A stretch of 64,000 nt of DNA, from positions 959,742-1,023,741 of the forward strand of contig RXPK01000318.1 in the NCBI GenBank assembly GCA_004143645.1, written 5' to 3'. Of this stretch, positions 10,861 to 22,359 are shown piece by piece; the first letter of the stretch is position 1, and every line of letters starts with the position of its first letter. Both the position numbers and the translations under genes were made by a program. The notes under the pieces are model-generated. The model saw only the letters and a program-made list of their open reading frames with translations, had not been told where the DNA came from and searched no databases. The stretch comes from Protaetia brevitarsis (Eukaryota > Arthropoda > Insecta > Coleoptera > Scarabaeidae).

Positions 10861-11154
10861 ATGAAAATGTCATACTAATTGGGACGGTCGGCATGAGGAA
10901 TGCTGAGCCTCTATTTCTCGATTACATTCATGCATTTTGAGAGTATGTTTAATTTAAGCGAAGTTAGACAGAGGGAGAGATTAAAACTATTTGCCAATCG
11001 CTTTAGCCACATTCCTGCATCCAAAGTATAAAGACAATATAAGAAGGAAATGATTTTTGTTTGTTTGTTTGTGGGAGTCGTCTGATATGGAGTTTCCGAA
11101 AACATTGCAGCCTTTTGGCTTGTTTGTATTTAGTCTCTCATTAAATTATACTCA

Positions 11155-12484
11155 CCATTTCAGGATCCTAGTACCCTCCATTAATCTGTACAGGTCTCCA
11201 GCTGATTGATCGAAGTAATCATCTGGATTTATTTTGGTTCTGCCAAAATTTACCTGTTTTCTTGCATCCAGAGCCTCGCATTCACACAAAATGTGGTAAG
11301 CGTCCTCTGTCCTCTCATTGCACAGTTTGCAGTTGGTATCTCCAATGTTGATCCCAATTTTTTGTAGGCGTCCTTTCAGTGTACAGTGTCTTGTTAGGAA
11401 GATTGTTACTATGCGGAGAAGATTCCTACTGAGCTGCAATAGTTCTTCAGCCTTCATTTTTTATGGTTCCTCAATAAGGTCTTACCATGAGTTTACTTGG
11501 CTGTGTTATTCCAGTGTTCTCTTTGTTTCTCTTTGACGCAACTTCTTACCTGCTCTCGTGCTGTTTTTAGACACCTCCAGTACAGGTTCTGGGCCAATAT
11601 ATGAATCAGATAATTCCTTTCTTGCTAACTCTTGGTTTTTTCCGTCTCCTTCGATTGCTGAATGTACCCACAGTAAAGTGACTTTAGCTTTGTTAACGAA
11701 GCAATCAGAAATCAGTCAGACGTAATTTGATTGATTGAAAGAAATCCGCAACTTCAATCCAAGTCATTTGATTGGTTCTGACTGATCTGTAATTGCTCCG
11801 TGAACAAAGCTATTATTGCGATCTGTAAGGTTATTCACTTCTTGAATGCATTCCCAAACCAGTTTTGATTGTATCTTGGGGTTCACTAATGCCCTCAGTA
11901 TCGGCTGGCTGTCCGCAGCAATATCGATCCGCTTATTTTCATAAGTCCTCTGTTTGATTCCAGTTACTCAATGCAATATTATGTATACTTCTGCTTGAAA
12001 AACTGTGGCATATTTGCTTAGTGGAAGGGTGATCATTGTATTTCTCACGCCGCTACAGATTTCATTTTACAGTCCCGGTTTCGGTTTTTGATCCATCTAT
12101 AAACCAGATCAATTCTCTAAAGTTGTTTCTGTAGTTGGATTGATTCCAGCTTCTTCGATCTGTGATTTCCACTTCGAAATTTCTGCTAAAAAGATGTGGT
12201 CTGATCTCATTCCCAAAAGGTTGCTTTCTATATGATGGACAATATTATTGTGTCTTGGTAGTTTTTGCAATCTGAGATGTCCCATTCTTGCCTCGCCCAT
12301 TATCACCAAATGAAAAAGAGGAAGATCTAGGATCCATTGCTGCTGTAGGAGTAGTCCTCATAGCTCTTGTTATTCCTAAACACGCAAGCTTCTGTATCTT
12401 GCCAAGTTCAGTTATAGCAGTTTGCTGCTGCACCTTTAGTCCACCGTGATGTATAATGCAGTATATATTAGGTCTTAGTCCCAA
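11155..12484 (-). pseudogene. Non-LTR retrotransposon 3' part with RNase H
   Basis: Reading the minus strand from 12484 downwards: an RT-thumb-like segment with LGKIQKLACLGITRAMRTTP, a linker, the RNase H start ELIWFIDGSKTETG (about 12070-12115) holding the first catalytic aspartate, later KVTLLWV, and finally a C-terminal segment (11457-11155) with ELLQLSRNLLRIVTIFLTRH and a zinc-knuckle-like CKLCNERTEDAYHILCEC. This order is typical of RNase H-bearing insect LINEs (I/R1/LOA-type groups). Multiple stops and frame changes, a missing RT core and a MITE insertion at 11687-11810 show it is dead. The exact clade cannot be fixed by eye. Confidence 0.8.
11687..11810. mobile_element. 124-bp MITE with TA target duplication
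   Basis: Ends are inverted copies of about 35 bp starting GCTTTGTT(A/C)ACG(A/G)AGCAAT and continuing to ATCAGTCAGA. TA flanks both sides (11685-11686 and 11811-11812), the Tc1/mariner-type target. It lies inside the RNase H reading frame of the LINE relic; leaving out the element and one TA puts the codons on either side back in register (RNN next to KVTLLW), which independently supports the boundaries. Confidence 0.9.
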
Positions 12485-13321
12485 TGTTTTGAAGGCAGAA
12501 TTACCTGTGTGATGTTTCTAAAACTAGTACCAATTTACTATTGTGGAGTCATGGTAGAAAACCATTCATTTACTTATTAAGCAAATACTGAATCTAAAAA
12601 TGAAGTGTAAGTATGTGTGGGACTGCATTTCATTAAAAGAGAATATCTTTGTGATCTTTTGTGTTGCATATTCTAAAAGTAATGTTTGTAAAAAGAAGAA
12701 ATAATGTAATTGATACAAACTTGGGGAAAAATCAAAATAATCTTTATTTTACTTATGTACTTGCTGTTTAAAAGCTATCCTGTTCCACCTATTTATTTTC
12801 ACTTGTTTTGTCCTGTAAGTACAAAATTTCGAAATTTGTCAAAAACATTGGACGTTTATGTGAAAGTTTAGAGCATTTAAAGTCAATCATATAGCAAGAT
12901 CTAACTCTATGTAAATAAGATTAGGCAATCATTTTCTTCCGAAAAAGTGAATTTTAAGTGAGAAACCCGGTACTTCTAATGCTATCTAAATGTTTAGGTA
13001 AAGTTTCTTATCTCTTACTGCATACTACTATGTTTACTCTGATTATCCCCTCACTATTTCAATATGTACTTACCAGCGTAATCTTATAAAATTATCTTAT
13101 CTTTTCAGTGCAACATTATTGAAAAATAAGTATTTCCAGTGCTTATCAGCTTTGTTACAGCTTAATTTAAATGGATATTATAAAACCATGCTATAGGTGA
13201 TTATTTTTGTTTGTGAAATGAGGGAAACAATATCAAATATTGATTAACATAAATTAGCAGTGCCCCTGCAAAAGCTGAAATAAGGGCCACAAGAAAATAA
13301 GCATAGTCGGAAAATATCTAA
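12485..13321. other. AT-rich DNA, nothing recognised
   Basis: No open frame of interest, no repeat match elsewhere in the window, and no splice-flanked coding stretch was seen. Confidence 0.5.
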
Positions 13322-13514
13322 AGGCGCCTCTACACTACGTGATTTGTCGAATGGCTGGTTCTAGTGCAATTAATAAATATTTGACGTTTAAACTATACAA
13401 CTGATTATTCGATTATATATAATATACATATAATAAAAAGAAAGTTGAACAACTAATTGAATACTTGCGTCATAGAACCAGTCATTCTAGAAATGGCATA
13501 ATGTAAAGGTACCC
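13322..13514. mobile_element. 193-bp MITE, TAA-flanked
   Basis: Inverted ends of about 45 bp share AATG(G/A)CTGGTTCTA and a terminal AGGCGCC/GGGTACC-type start followed by a (C/T)TTTACA(C/T)TA-like word. TAA occurs at both borders (13319-13321 and 13515-13517), fitting the 3-bp TWA targets of PIF/Harbinger elements. The borders are diverged, so the class is tentative. Confidence 0.65.
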
Positions 13515-14639
13515 TAATTCACTCAAGAATAGAAATTGCATTTATTTTTCAATCCAGCATCTTCAATTAAGCAACGCACCTTCCTAAACAACTTCTCAGA
13601 TATCCATCCCCATGCGAGTGCGCTGGAGGACAACAAGGAAAGGACTCACCAAAATGAAAAATGACTTTCGTAAACGTCTTTGTTCACTAATGCCCTTCAT
13701 GTAAATCATTATACATTTATGAAGTGATTTATAAAACGAATCTATCATTGTTGTATACTCCTTCTTCATTATATCTATTCTATACGCCGCATTAGTTCGG
13801 TTCGTAACACGAATAAGAGCTTCGAGAATCAAGAGCACGTGTTCTACACCAGAAATCCTATTACATCTGGATGGGTCTTCGTGTGGTTAATCTTCAAGGT
13901 GATTGCGCGACGTTCACGATTTGATTTTGATATATGGTTTCTAAAATGCCGTGGTGTTAGGGAAGCGTACCGAAAATATCAGTTAAGCCGTTTCAAAATA
14001 ATTGACTGGAGAAATTCTTTACTTTCTAAAGCGTAGCATCGATTACGTCAGATGTAATATAACCGGGACATATTTTCATCCTTCGGTGGTAGTAAAAATG
14101 CTCAACTATAAAAATAAATGGGAATGGGGAATCGATGTAACCTTAATAACCTATTTTCGGCATCCACTTTCTAAATATATTAAATATGTGTTTACGCTTA
14201 TAAGTTTAAGACGATTGGAGACTCTTAAAAGCCTTTACACTCGTTTTAGTACAACTTTTATGAGAGATGAGAGAAGAATATAAAAGTTACATGTAAAAAT
14301 AACCCAGACTACAAACCAAACAACATTCACTACTAACTATTTTATACAAACAATTAACATAATATTTTAGACTTTAGATATCTCTGAGAACATCAAAAAC
14401 ATGCTGCTGGCGCTTTGAATTCACGAAATGTGTTTCCATTACCTGCATAATATTTTATCACTAGTAGTTTTGGATATAATCCTTGCAAAACTACAATCAA
14501 GGTCAAACTAACAAAGCAGAAGAACTTGCATTGCTGAAACACATACGTATTTCTTAAACTTGTAGTGTTGGCTAGGCCGATGTACCTGTGCTTTGTTCCT
14601 CAGTGCAACTTTATATATTATATAGGATAACACAATGGG
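13515..14639. other. No recognisable gene
   Basis: Overlapping short frames at 13596-13838 (minus), 13839-14036 and 14002-14283 (plus) are rich in R, K, F and Y without recognisable motifs. The near-continuous openness from 13839 to 14283 across two frames may hint at a very old coding relic, but nothing supports an identity. Confidence 0.4.
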
Positions 14640-15960
14640 AGACCAACTTCGAGAATTGATGCATGCAAAAAAGCAAAATATCTCGACGAGATTGGTAAGC
14701 TTGATGTGAAAAAGAAACTTACATATGTTCACGCCATGTCACGAGACCAATATCAAAACATAATTGGGGAGGTAATTTATAAAACATTAGACAATAGAGT
14801 TAAAAGTTATGTTTGCTTCTCTCTATTTGTTTATATCGCCTTTCATAGAGTTTCTTTATTCCAGCGAACACTTACTGAAATTTTTAGAATATGTTTTAAC
14901 CAGTTTATCAAAAAAAATAGTAATTCCTTTACAAAAATTGCCTGTTTGCAAAGTGTAAAATACTTACTCACAAATCTATTTTCAAATTTAACATCATATC
15001 AAACAGGCTTTATTTTTATTTTGTTCTTGGAATGGTGATTCACAATCTTTATAAGTTGTGTGTTTCTAATTAGGTAATAGCTGCTAAGGCAAGTGCCGGG
15101 CAAACACCTTTGCAGTACCACAGGATTGCTATAATTGAAATTAACCGTTTACAAAAACTACTATCTTATACATCTGAAGGAGACGTCCATTATTATCCTA
15201 GTCAAGGATAAAAATTCAATTTCGATGCTCTCGATGAAACTCGAGTTGTTGATCACGGTGGCAGGGACAGAATGTTATTTGAAACGTACATCAATATCAT
15301 CAAATCCATGATTAACTTGTATTTATCATTACGTTGGAGCTGCCAACTGAGAAAAAAAGAGAAAAAAGTAGAAATGTTTCGAAACCAATTTTATATTCCC
15401 AGCTAAATAGTTGGGTGTAGGTTGATTGAATCGACATGCAAAATCAAGTTGGTCATGACTTTAAGATTATCATGGTCCATCAAGATCACGGAATACCAAT
15501 ATACTCAATGAGATAATAGAAAATAATTTGCTAAGAAAATAATTGAGAATTTAAAGTTGCTTTGGTCTGAATTAGAATTCGTTCATGGCCAACCATGGTA
15601 TATAGACAAAACACGCAGTCTGTTGTGAAAGCAAATTGAGATATAGAAAATATATTCGCTATGTGGCTTAAGGATAATGGCACCGAACAATTGGTCCGAG
15701 GAACTTAAATTTATCCAAATTATAGAAGATCGTGCACATCATACCAGAATTAGAATGTCTTTTTATAAGGTATGTCTGGAATTGAACCTGAAGTTGGTTC
15801 TTTAGAGAAGGCTGACGCTATGGCTGAAAAAGACTTTCAAGGTGTGTTTACTGACGTTGACTAAATAGGAACTAAGGTTTCAAAAAATCCAGAGGACGAC
15901 AGCAACATCTTGGAGAAAGATTTTGAGAAACTAAGAGCATCAGCAGTTACGTTCTTATAA
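14640..15960 (+). pseudogene. KRBA2/Ginger-like integrase gene relic
   Basis: A decayed gene resembling insect 'KRAB-A domain-containing protein 2-like' genes, which derive from DDE integrases of Ginger-type DNA transposons. The first part (14640-14771) reads GRPTSRIDACKKAKYLDEIG and then MSRDQYQNIIGE. After an intron-like interval it resumes with VIAAKASAGQTP (15074 on) and a zinc-binding-like region with HGGRDRMLFE and a CQL-type tail (about 15255-15345). The integrase core follows as VD(stop)IDMQNQVGHDFKIIMVHQDH, then LLWSELEFVHGQP, NWSEELKFIQ and a diverged C-terminus with GIEPEVGSLEKAD. The central QSDNG-type and glutamate motifs are missing or unreadable. Many stops show it is dead. Confidence 0.65.
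14772..15073 (+). other. Intron-like interval in the KRBA2-like relic
   Basis: The reading frame IIGE|VIAAKA is interrupted by about 300 AT-rich bases that begin GTAATT and end CTAATTAG. Both edges fit splice sites and removal keeps the frame. An insertion duplicating GTAAT is the alternative. Confidence 0.5.
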
Positions 15961-16650
15961 TCACCAGCGAAAAGAATGGAACAAATCAGGGGCAGCTATA
16001 CCCTGCAGCCATAATTGTAAACAATTAATACAGCATGTAGCAGCTAAGCACAAAGGAATGCATCTTACGAATGTTATATTAACATTAAAAGCTCGATATG
16101 ACCCAACGTAAATTTATTTCGATAGAGGGTATTCCCAAAGGTTAAAAAATCGTTTAGAACAGCTGCTACTGGAGCCAGTACATAGGATTATACCTACTAT
16201 CAGCGTGCAAAGCACTGTGCGTTTCAATTATGCTAATTTGATATAAAGGTTTAAAAAAACCTCGATTAATGTACAAATTAGAAAAGATACCATAAGGAAC
16301 TCGTTCCACAAGGCCTTTTTAGACACGTTCCATCGAAAATTTCGGCCCAAGCGCCTCGTTTTTCAAACATGGACTTGTCTAATGGAGCAGCACTTAAAAA
16401 ACTACTTCCTTAATATAAGTACAATTATCTAAAAAGAACAACAGCTTGTGTTGTTCCAAATTCCAGAAAAGGCTTCTTTGCAAAAATAAATAAGAAATCT
16501 TTAATTTCATTTCCATCTCTTATTACTTCTTCAGTTAACAGAATGTTAAATATTGAGAAATTATAATTAATGAGACTTGTTTTCGCTTTGGCGTTATTTT
16601 AGTTTCCACTTCTAATCTGAGTGTGATTTTGTGGGTGCTAATAAAAAGTA
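15961..16650. other. Decayed tail of the integrase relic and non-coding DNA
   Basis: Broken coding-like words continue to about 16230, but I cannot align them to a domain. From 16230 to 16650 the sequence is AT-rich and unremarkable. Confidence 0.4.
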
Positions 16651-16938
16651 GGCCAAACGTGAAGTGCCTAGCGGTCCTTAAAAAATACCAAATTTTCTAG
16701 TTTTTCTTAAGACAAACCCAAAAATGGTAGGCAAATTGCCGCATGGTTATAGAGAATTTTTTTTTTGTATTTTATAATTGGTAAATTTTAACAGATTCAA
16801 AACGCCATTACATACATGTAGTATGTTTATATATAATGGCATTTGAATATTACCTCCTTCAATTTTTAGGTTTTGCTCTAAGAAACACTAGAAAGCCTAG
16901 CATTTTTTAAGGACCGTTCCGCACTTCGGGTTTGCTCT
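16651..16938. mobile_element. MITE with ~80-bp inverted ends
   Basis: The left end (from 16651) and right end (to 16938) pair over roughly 80 bases: AAAC..GAAGTGC, CGGTCCTTAAAAAAT, TTTCTAGT.TTTCTTA and CAAA(A)CC. The interior is AT-rich without a reading frame. Borders are diverged and no target duplication is clear. It abuts repeat copy C. Confidence 0.75.
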
Positions 16939-16964
16939 AGGAAATACTAGAACGTTTATGTCAT

Positions 16965-17185
16965 ACCTATTATTTTTAAATTATGATTATTAGAGAATAT
17001 TATCAATAATTATAATCAACATGAAAAAACATTTAATTTACACCGATTTTCTGTAATAACATGATTTAATTAGGTATATGTTAATGTAAATATCGGTAGT
17101 TAATACGTAATATTAAATGTACTTCCGTTGATTGCTCTGGCAGATGCAGTTAAATTATTCTGTTAAGGTAAATACTAAGTGATTA
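16965..17185 (+). repeat. Unnamed dispersed repeat, copy C
   Basis: Matches copy A from TATTTTTAAAT.ATGATT through CTGTAATAACAT, ATTAAATGTA(C/T)TTCCGTT and TCTGTTAAGGTAAA(T/G)ACTA. It faces copy D, 2 kb away, in inverted orientation. The outer part seen in A, B and D is missing here, where the adjoining MITE lies. Confidence 0.7.
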
Positions 17186-17300
17186 TACAAATAAAATTGT
17201 GATCATCAATGAGGAATTTAAAGATATTAAACGATTGAAATACATTGGGTGCTACATCATAAAATATAAGCTCCTATGTTTTAACTTTTGCATTAGATAG

Positions 17301-17861
17301 TTTAAAACAAAACTGCAATTGCGGTTTACAACTGTTCATTCATTGTTCACATTGTAGAAAATGTATGCGTTTTCCTTATCTATAAGACAAGTAACATTCA
17401 TAACTATGTAATATGAAAGATGAATCAATGAAATAACTTCATCACAATGCTACTATTGTCAATATAATTGAAGGAAATGCACTTAAGTGTTACACCGTAA
17501 AAAGGAATCTATATAATCACTGTAAATTTACATCAAAAAGTGAAGGATATTACTGTGGCAATCAATGTAACATTAAAAGAAAAGTACACGTACAATGAGT
17601 TTCAAAGTATAATTCCAATTTAATTGTATTGTTACTGACACTATCATTACTGGAAATATTAACAGAGCATTACAAAAATACTATAAATTGACAAAAGTAA
17701 TTGGTAAAATTACATACTGCCTTAAAGGTTATGGTGCTCTACATTATATTTCAGCTCAAAAGGGAACCTTACAAAATAAATGTAACAGAAGTAAAAATAA
17801 AATTAAAGTAACTTGTCCAAAATGTAGCTCCCAACATTACGTGATATCACAACTGTGGTAA
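17301..17861 (+). pseudogene. Cysteine-rich coding relic of unknown family
   Basis: Three stop-separated open segments look coding. The first (about 17301-17390) has NCNCGLQLFIHCSHCRKC, a dense zinc-binding-like cluster. The second (about 17421-17558) has GNALKCYTVKRN and YYCGNQCNIKRKV. The third (17613-17861, 82 codons without a stop) ends in KVTCPKCSSQHYVISQLW. The spacing CNC, CxxCxxC, CxxxC and CxxC is far from random for AT-rich DNA. I do not recognise the family. It lies between inverted repeat copies C and D, so it may be the gene of that element. In-frame stops and frame changes show it is broken. Confidence 0.5.
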
Positions 17862-19234
17862 CACGTGCTTAGTTTTGGCACATGTTTCTGGGACGCAGAT
17901 CCTCGACTGGTAAAAAGGTATATAAATCCTTCCATTCTCTGATACAAATAATAAACTTTTATAATTCATCTATTACAGTAATAATAAATTAAACTGCATA
18001 AAATGTAACACTAACTTTAATATATGCATGCTGCATATACATTTATTAATTGTACGTTTGCTTTTTATCGCAATGTCATTCGTTATCTTTTAAAACGCAA
18101 ATGGCACATATTTAACTGAGTTATAGATATAGAATTTTATTGCTATTGCATGTTTACAAATGCTTAAATAGTTGTGTAAGTTATGCAAACTACACATTTT
18201 TTCTGCTTGTCTATTCAAATTGAACATTGTTACATATTAGATTCTGCTTTGGACAGAGCAAAGAGGCTGAGTTGGAGCATTTAAGAACAATAGCGCTATG
18301 AACAATTGTTAAACGAGAAAGGTAGTAATGCAAATATAGTAGGTGATTCATTTATAACCTTAATTTTTTTGTTTATAGATTTGGACAATATCCATAGGAA
18401 AACAACGATTTTCAAATAGATTCACATAGGTAATTTCAGCGCTATGAAAATTATTCTGTGTTCATTATAATTTTTGTTTAATGTAAACAAAAATGTTCTG
18501 CACTTTTTGAATTTTTGCAAGGATATATATTAAAAATACACCCAGAAAAAGGTTGGTGAAATGAAAATAAAAAATCTGGAACAATTGTAGCAATAATAAA
18601 TTACTTGCGACACAATTAATTTTGTATTTTATCTACATTTATATTTATGTAATTCATTTTGTATTACGTATTGTGAATAAATATTATGTTTGAAGTACAT
18701 TTTTTAATAAATTTTGTTTTCTAGTTTCTGGTGTGTAGAAGATACATATGTGTATGGAATAAATCAAATATCTGCCTTGCTACTGCGGTTACTGAAACGC
18801 TTTCAATTTGTGGTAGAAATTTAAGGGGGTTATAATTTATTTTAAACAAGCTCTTGAACTAGTTGTATAGCTGTTCCAGCATAAGTATCTTTTTCTTCTG
18901 GTTTTTGTTTTCGTCTTTAGAAAAAAGAAAATCTCCATTGAAAAAGGTATTATCAACGAGATATGTGGGTACGTAACTATTAGAGGTTGTTCCAAAATAT
19001 AACATAAGACAAATTATAAAAAGCCTTTAAATTTTGGCCATTAATTCAGTACCATGCTAAACTCAAATTTGCAGTGATTAATCTTGTTTTGAAACTTACA
19101 TATGACCTTGTAACACAAATGTAACACACTTTGTAATAATATAACTGTGAAAAGGGACCTTACTATTTGAGAAGTTACAACACGTTCAAAATTTTACAAA
19201 TTTTAACTGTAATATTAAAATAGACTGTAATTTT
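17862..19234. other. AT-rich interior between repeat copies C and D
   Basis: A TATATAAAT word follows the coding relic near 17921, without other promoter evidence. The rest is AT-rich with no open frame of interest. Confidence 0.45.
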
Positions 19235-19850
19235 ACAGTCTAGGTACTAATCACGAATATCTACTTTCCCATGCACTTAATTAAATAATGTTATTACAGA
19301 AAATCTGTATAACTTGAAGTTCTTTTACACCTTCATAACAATTAATAATAACATCCTCTAATAATCATATCTTAAAAAAAGAATAGAATGATTAAACTAG
19401 CGAGACGCGAAGTCAGAAATCTTTATATAACGAACGGACCACATTGGGCTAATGAGGCAATAAAGTTTCTTCTTCAAGTATACAGATCAAACAGTGGACC
19501 TATGGCCGAGATATCGTATGTCGGAACTATTCGACAAGTGAAAAGTATGGATGCATTGGTAATACAACGTGATACAACACTTCAGGGTGCAGTAGCATTT
19601 TGTTGACGAAATAGAGAATTCATGCTGTCTCCATTCCCAAACAGTTTCGATCTGCAATGCCCTGACTATAGGTCGACTATTTGATCTGTATACACCCTAC
19701 GCTAAACTCTTTAGTGTGGTACAAAATAAGTGGCTGTCATTCTGTGTTTTACAGAAGATCTCCGACAGGTCTCTACATACTACTACCTGGCAAAACCAGG
19801 ACCAAAATCGGTGTTAACAACTTGCGGGCTGCCTTTGTAAATCATATAGC
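19235..19850 (-). repeat. Unnamed dispersed repeat, copy D
   Basis: The longest copy, reversed. It matches B and C at TTAATTAAATAATGTTATT and the following 60 bases, and A and B at the CCTGGTTTTGCCAGGTAGT block near 19790. Between these lie about 370 bases not seen in B. The 72-codon frame at 19388-19606 is inside and is probably chance. Confidence 0.7.
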
Positions 19851-20519
19851 CGTATGAATCGTGTATTAAACAAGTAAAGGAAAGATTTGAAGAAAGCAGT
19901 CGAAAAAATACAAAACGATTTGCGTAAATTTAGTACGGAGGTTATCGTTTACCTTAAAAGAAACAATGCTAGAAACATAAGTACTTATTACGTCATTATT
20001 ACCAACGGGATGTTACCATAATGGACTAAGTTCCTGTTAGATATACGCATGTATTATTGTAACACCATTTCTGCGATAAGTGGGTATACAAACAAGAGAA
20101 TTGTATTTCATTCAGTCGGTGAAATGTGGCACTTGAGGGAACATTAATAATTCCAATATCATCGCATAAACAGTGGTGTATGCGTGTGTACCGAGCAGCA
20201 GCGTGTTCTGATATCGAAATCCATCGCGCATTTGTTAACACGACTACAAAACATTGGCGCGTTTGTAATCTCGACGGGTGAGCAGCTTTCCGAAGTATGT
20301 ATGAATGCATATACGCCCGCTCGAGAGGAACGTTCTCGTACAAGTCGTTATGGTAACGGATGTCTCTAGGGTGTCTCCATGCGACGATGAGGAAACCAAG
20401 TCTTTGCCTGCCCCGCCACGAGCGACTGAGTCTTTCAAAGTCGAAAGCGACGTAATTACGACACCGTTGCAAACCTGTCCTTGCGGTCGCTTATTTCTGG
20501 ATTATAAGTAGGTAGGCCG
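19851..20519. other. GC-richer island with overlapping open frames
   Basis: From about 20030 to 20519 the DNA is richer in G and C and in CpG than its surroundings. Open frames overlap on both strands: minus 20026-20472 (148 codons, the longest in the window), minus 20244-20438, plus 20184-20369 and plus 20305-20511. None has a recognisable motif. Mutual overlap suggests low stop-codon density rather than a gene. A promoter or first exon is possible. Confidence 0.4.
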
Positions 20520-21749
20520 GCTTCTTTACTTCTTATCGGTTTTATCCCACACAACCAATTAAGCGGTCGATAAAATACTCAATTGACTTTTAAAATCTTC
20601 CAGTAAGCCTTGAAATGAGGGTGATTATCGGAATTACCTGTTAAGCGAAAGTAAGTAAAACATATCTACTTATTTTTTTAGGAATTCGCGATTATTCGCA
20701 CAAAAAACACGATACAACGAGCAAGCTACTAACCAGTTATGCAAAAACCTGTAGATTTTATTACCAGACTTGGGTTGTTAAGTTTTAAACTGAAATCTCC
20801 AACCGGAGTTGGAGGTAACGTATAGAGAAAAAAAAACTGTAGTCATCAAAATAAAATGTAAAATTCTCCATCTTTTGCGTTTAAATATTATAACAATATA
20901 CAGTGAGAAAAAGAGCATTGTCGGCGCTGCAGTGGCACGAGGAAAAATATAAAACGGAAGTATAAAGTTCGCTCGAACCTCCAGTTTGAGATTCGTGCTC
21001 GCATTTGGAATTCTAAGTTTTAATGCGCATGATAGTGCAAGTTTTAGTTTTAAAATAACTTTGATTACTTAATAGTCACAAATTAAAAGAACTTGAATGG
21101 TTAAATATGGCTAATATGTTTCTAGGACACATTAAAAACGTGTGTAACACTCGGTTGATATTAGCATACATATGTTTCACCTTACCAAGGATCTTCAGTG
21201 CTACTGGTCAACCTAATGTATTATACGGAGAAATTCGTATAGGTATATACTTAATAAGTGGAAGAAACATATTGTAGTTTCGGAACGACAATTTTGCAAA
21301 TATCTTCACGTTAATAATGAGATTTCCATCTTAGATTCTCATTCAATTATTCTTCCACTTATTAATATGCTTCTGTTTAAGCTTTCACAATAAAATTTAT
21401 TGTTTCCTCAGAGAGCGAGTTAAAGTACCAAGATATGTAGGTATACACAAATAAAAAGAATAAGTGGTAAACATTACTCACTATGGAAATATGAGACACC
21501 ATCTGTAAATAGTCAACATGACATATAACCATTCGTTTCGTTTTTGTTCAAAAAACTAATATGTTTCATCTACTTGTAAATCCTAACATTCCTAAATCAA
21601 CATTCTTCACTGTATAGAAGGTAAGTAATTGAGTTTTGTTTCCATTTAATTTCAGGTTATTGGCATTACACTATATTTTTAGTATATATTTTTTTGTGTT
21701 TTCGGTTTCTGGTTACCTAATTAAGATAGATGCGTGCAGGCCTTCAAAT
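20520..21749. other. AT-rich DNA, no gene seen
   Basis: Only short frames. One inverted repeat pair at 21251-21365 is listed separately. Confidence 0.5.
21251..21365. repeat. Perfect 16-bp inverted repeat pair
   Basis: TTAATAAGTGGAAGAA at 21251-21266 is repeated in reverse complement at 21350-21365. It could be the end pair of a 115-bp miniature element, but no target duplication is visible. Confidence 0.6.
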
Positions 21750-22290
21750 GCGGTATACTAATAGGTAGGTCGTTTATATAGATAATAAAGAGGATAGGTT
21801 CTAGGATCGATCCTTGTGGAATACCTGACAGTATATTCTTAAAATCAGAGAAGAGAGAGGGTGTTCTTCCACCAGATCGCCTGCTTTCTGTTTACTAAGT
21901 AGGACTAAATGATCTTGCGGCTGATTTCTCTAGCTTCTTAATTATGAAGTCTTTCCAGCAAAACGTTCTGCGACACCGTATCGTATGCCCTACTCAGCTC
22001 ACTACACACACTCGCCATCACCCCGTATCTCTAGCACAGCCTTCAGAAAAATCTATCACAGCTGTTATGGTAGATCTTCCATTTTGATATCCATGCTGAG
22101 CGGATAAAAAAGTTTTTCAAAAAACCTCAACAATCTAGCTTTAATTACCGCTTCCAAGAATTTTTAAAGTGCAGGCAATATCGAAATGGGTTTTGTAATT
22201 GTTCATTTCATCTGTATCTATAATGCCTTTTTTATAGACGGGAATAACTATGGTCATCTTATGAGGATTATCCGGGAAAAAAAATGGATA
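21750..22290 (-). pseudogene. Non-LTR reverse transcriptase fragment
   Basis: Read on the minus strand from 22290 downwards: KMTIVIPVYKKG, a region like the RT palm with YQNGRSTITAVIDF, remnants of an AFDT-type block, then GIPQGSILEP followed by LLYINDLPI. These are RT domains 2a to 4 of non-LTR elements of the Jockey type. The catalytic FADD box would lie beyond the fragment and is not found. Frame breaks show it is dead. It is not joined to the RNase H relic at 11-12 kb, which has a different orientation context and a 9-kb gap. Confidence 0.75.
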
Positions 22291-22359
22291 CATACCCAGT
22301 ATTAACGTCTTTTCAAACATTCAAATCAGAAATAATATTGTCGATCAAACAAAAGAAGC

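Noticed and set aside
17301..17861. Endogenous viral gene reading of the cysteine-rich relic
   Set aside because: Zinc-ribbon-like spacing alone does not identify a viral family, and I could not match it to any protein with confidence. Left as unknown.
20026..20472. Longest open frame in the window (148 codons, minus strand)
   Set aside because: It overlaps three other open frames on both strands, has no recognisable domain or signal, and the region's higher GC content lowers stop frequency. It is kept only as a GC island.
21750..22290. Same element as the RNase H relic at 11-12 kb
   Set aside because: Both are minus-strand LINE pieces, but they lie 9 kb apart with the RT piece on the wrong side at too great a distance, and no overlapping sequence links them.
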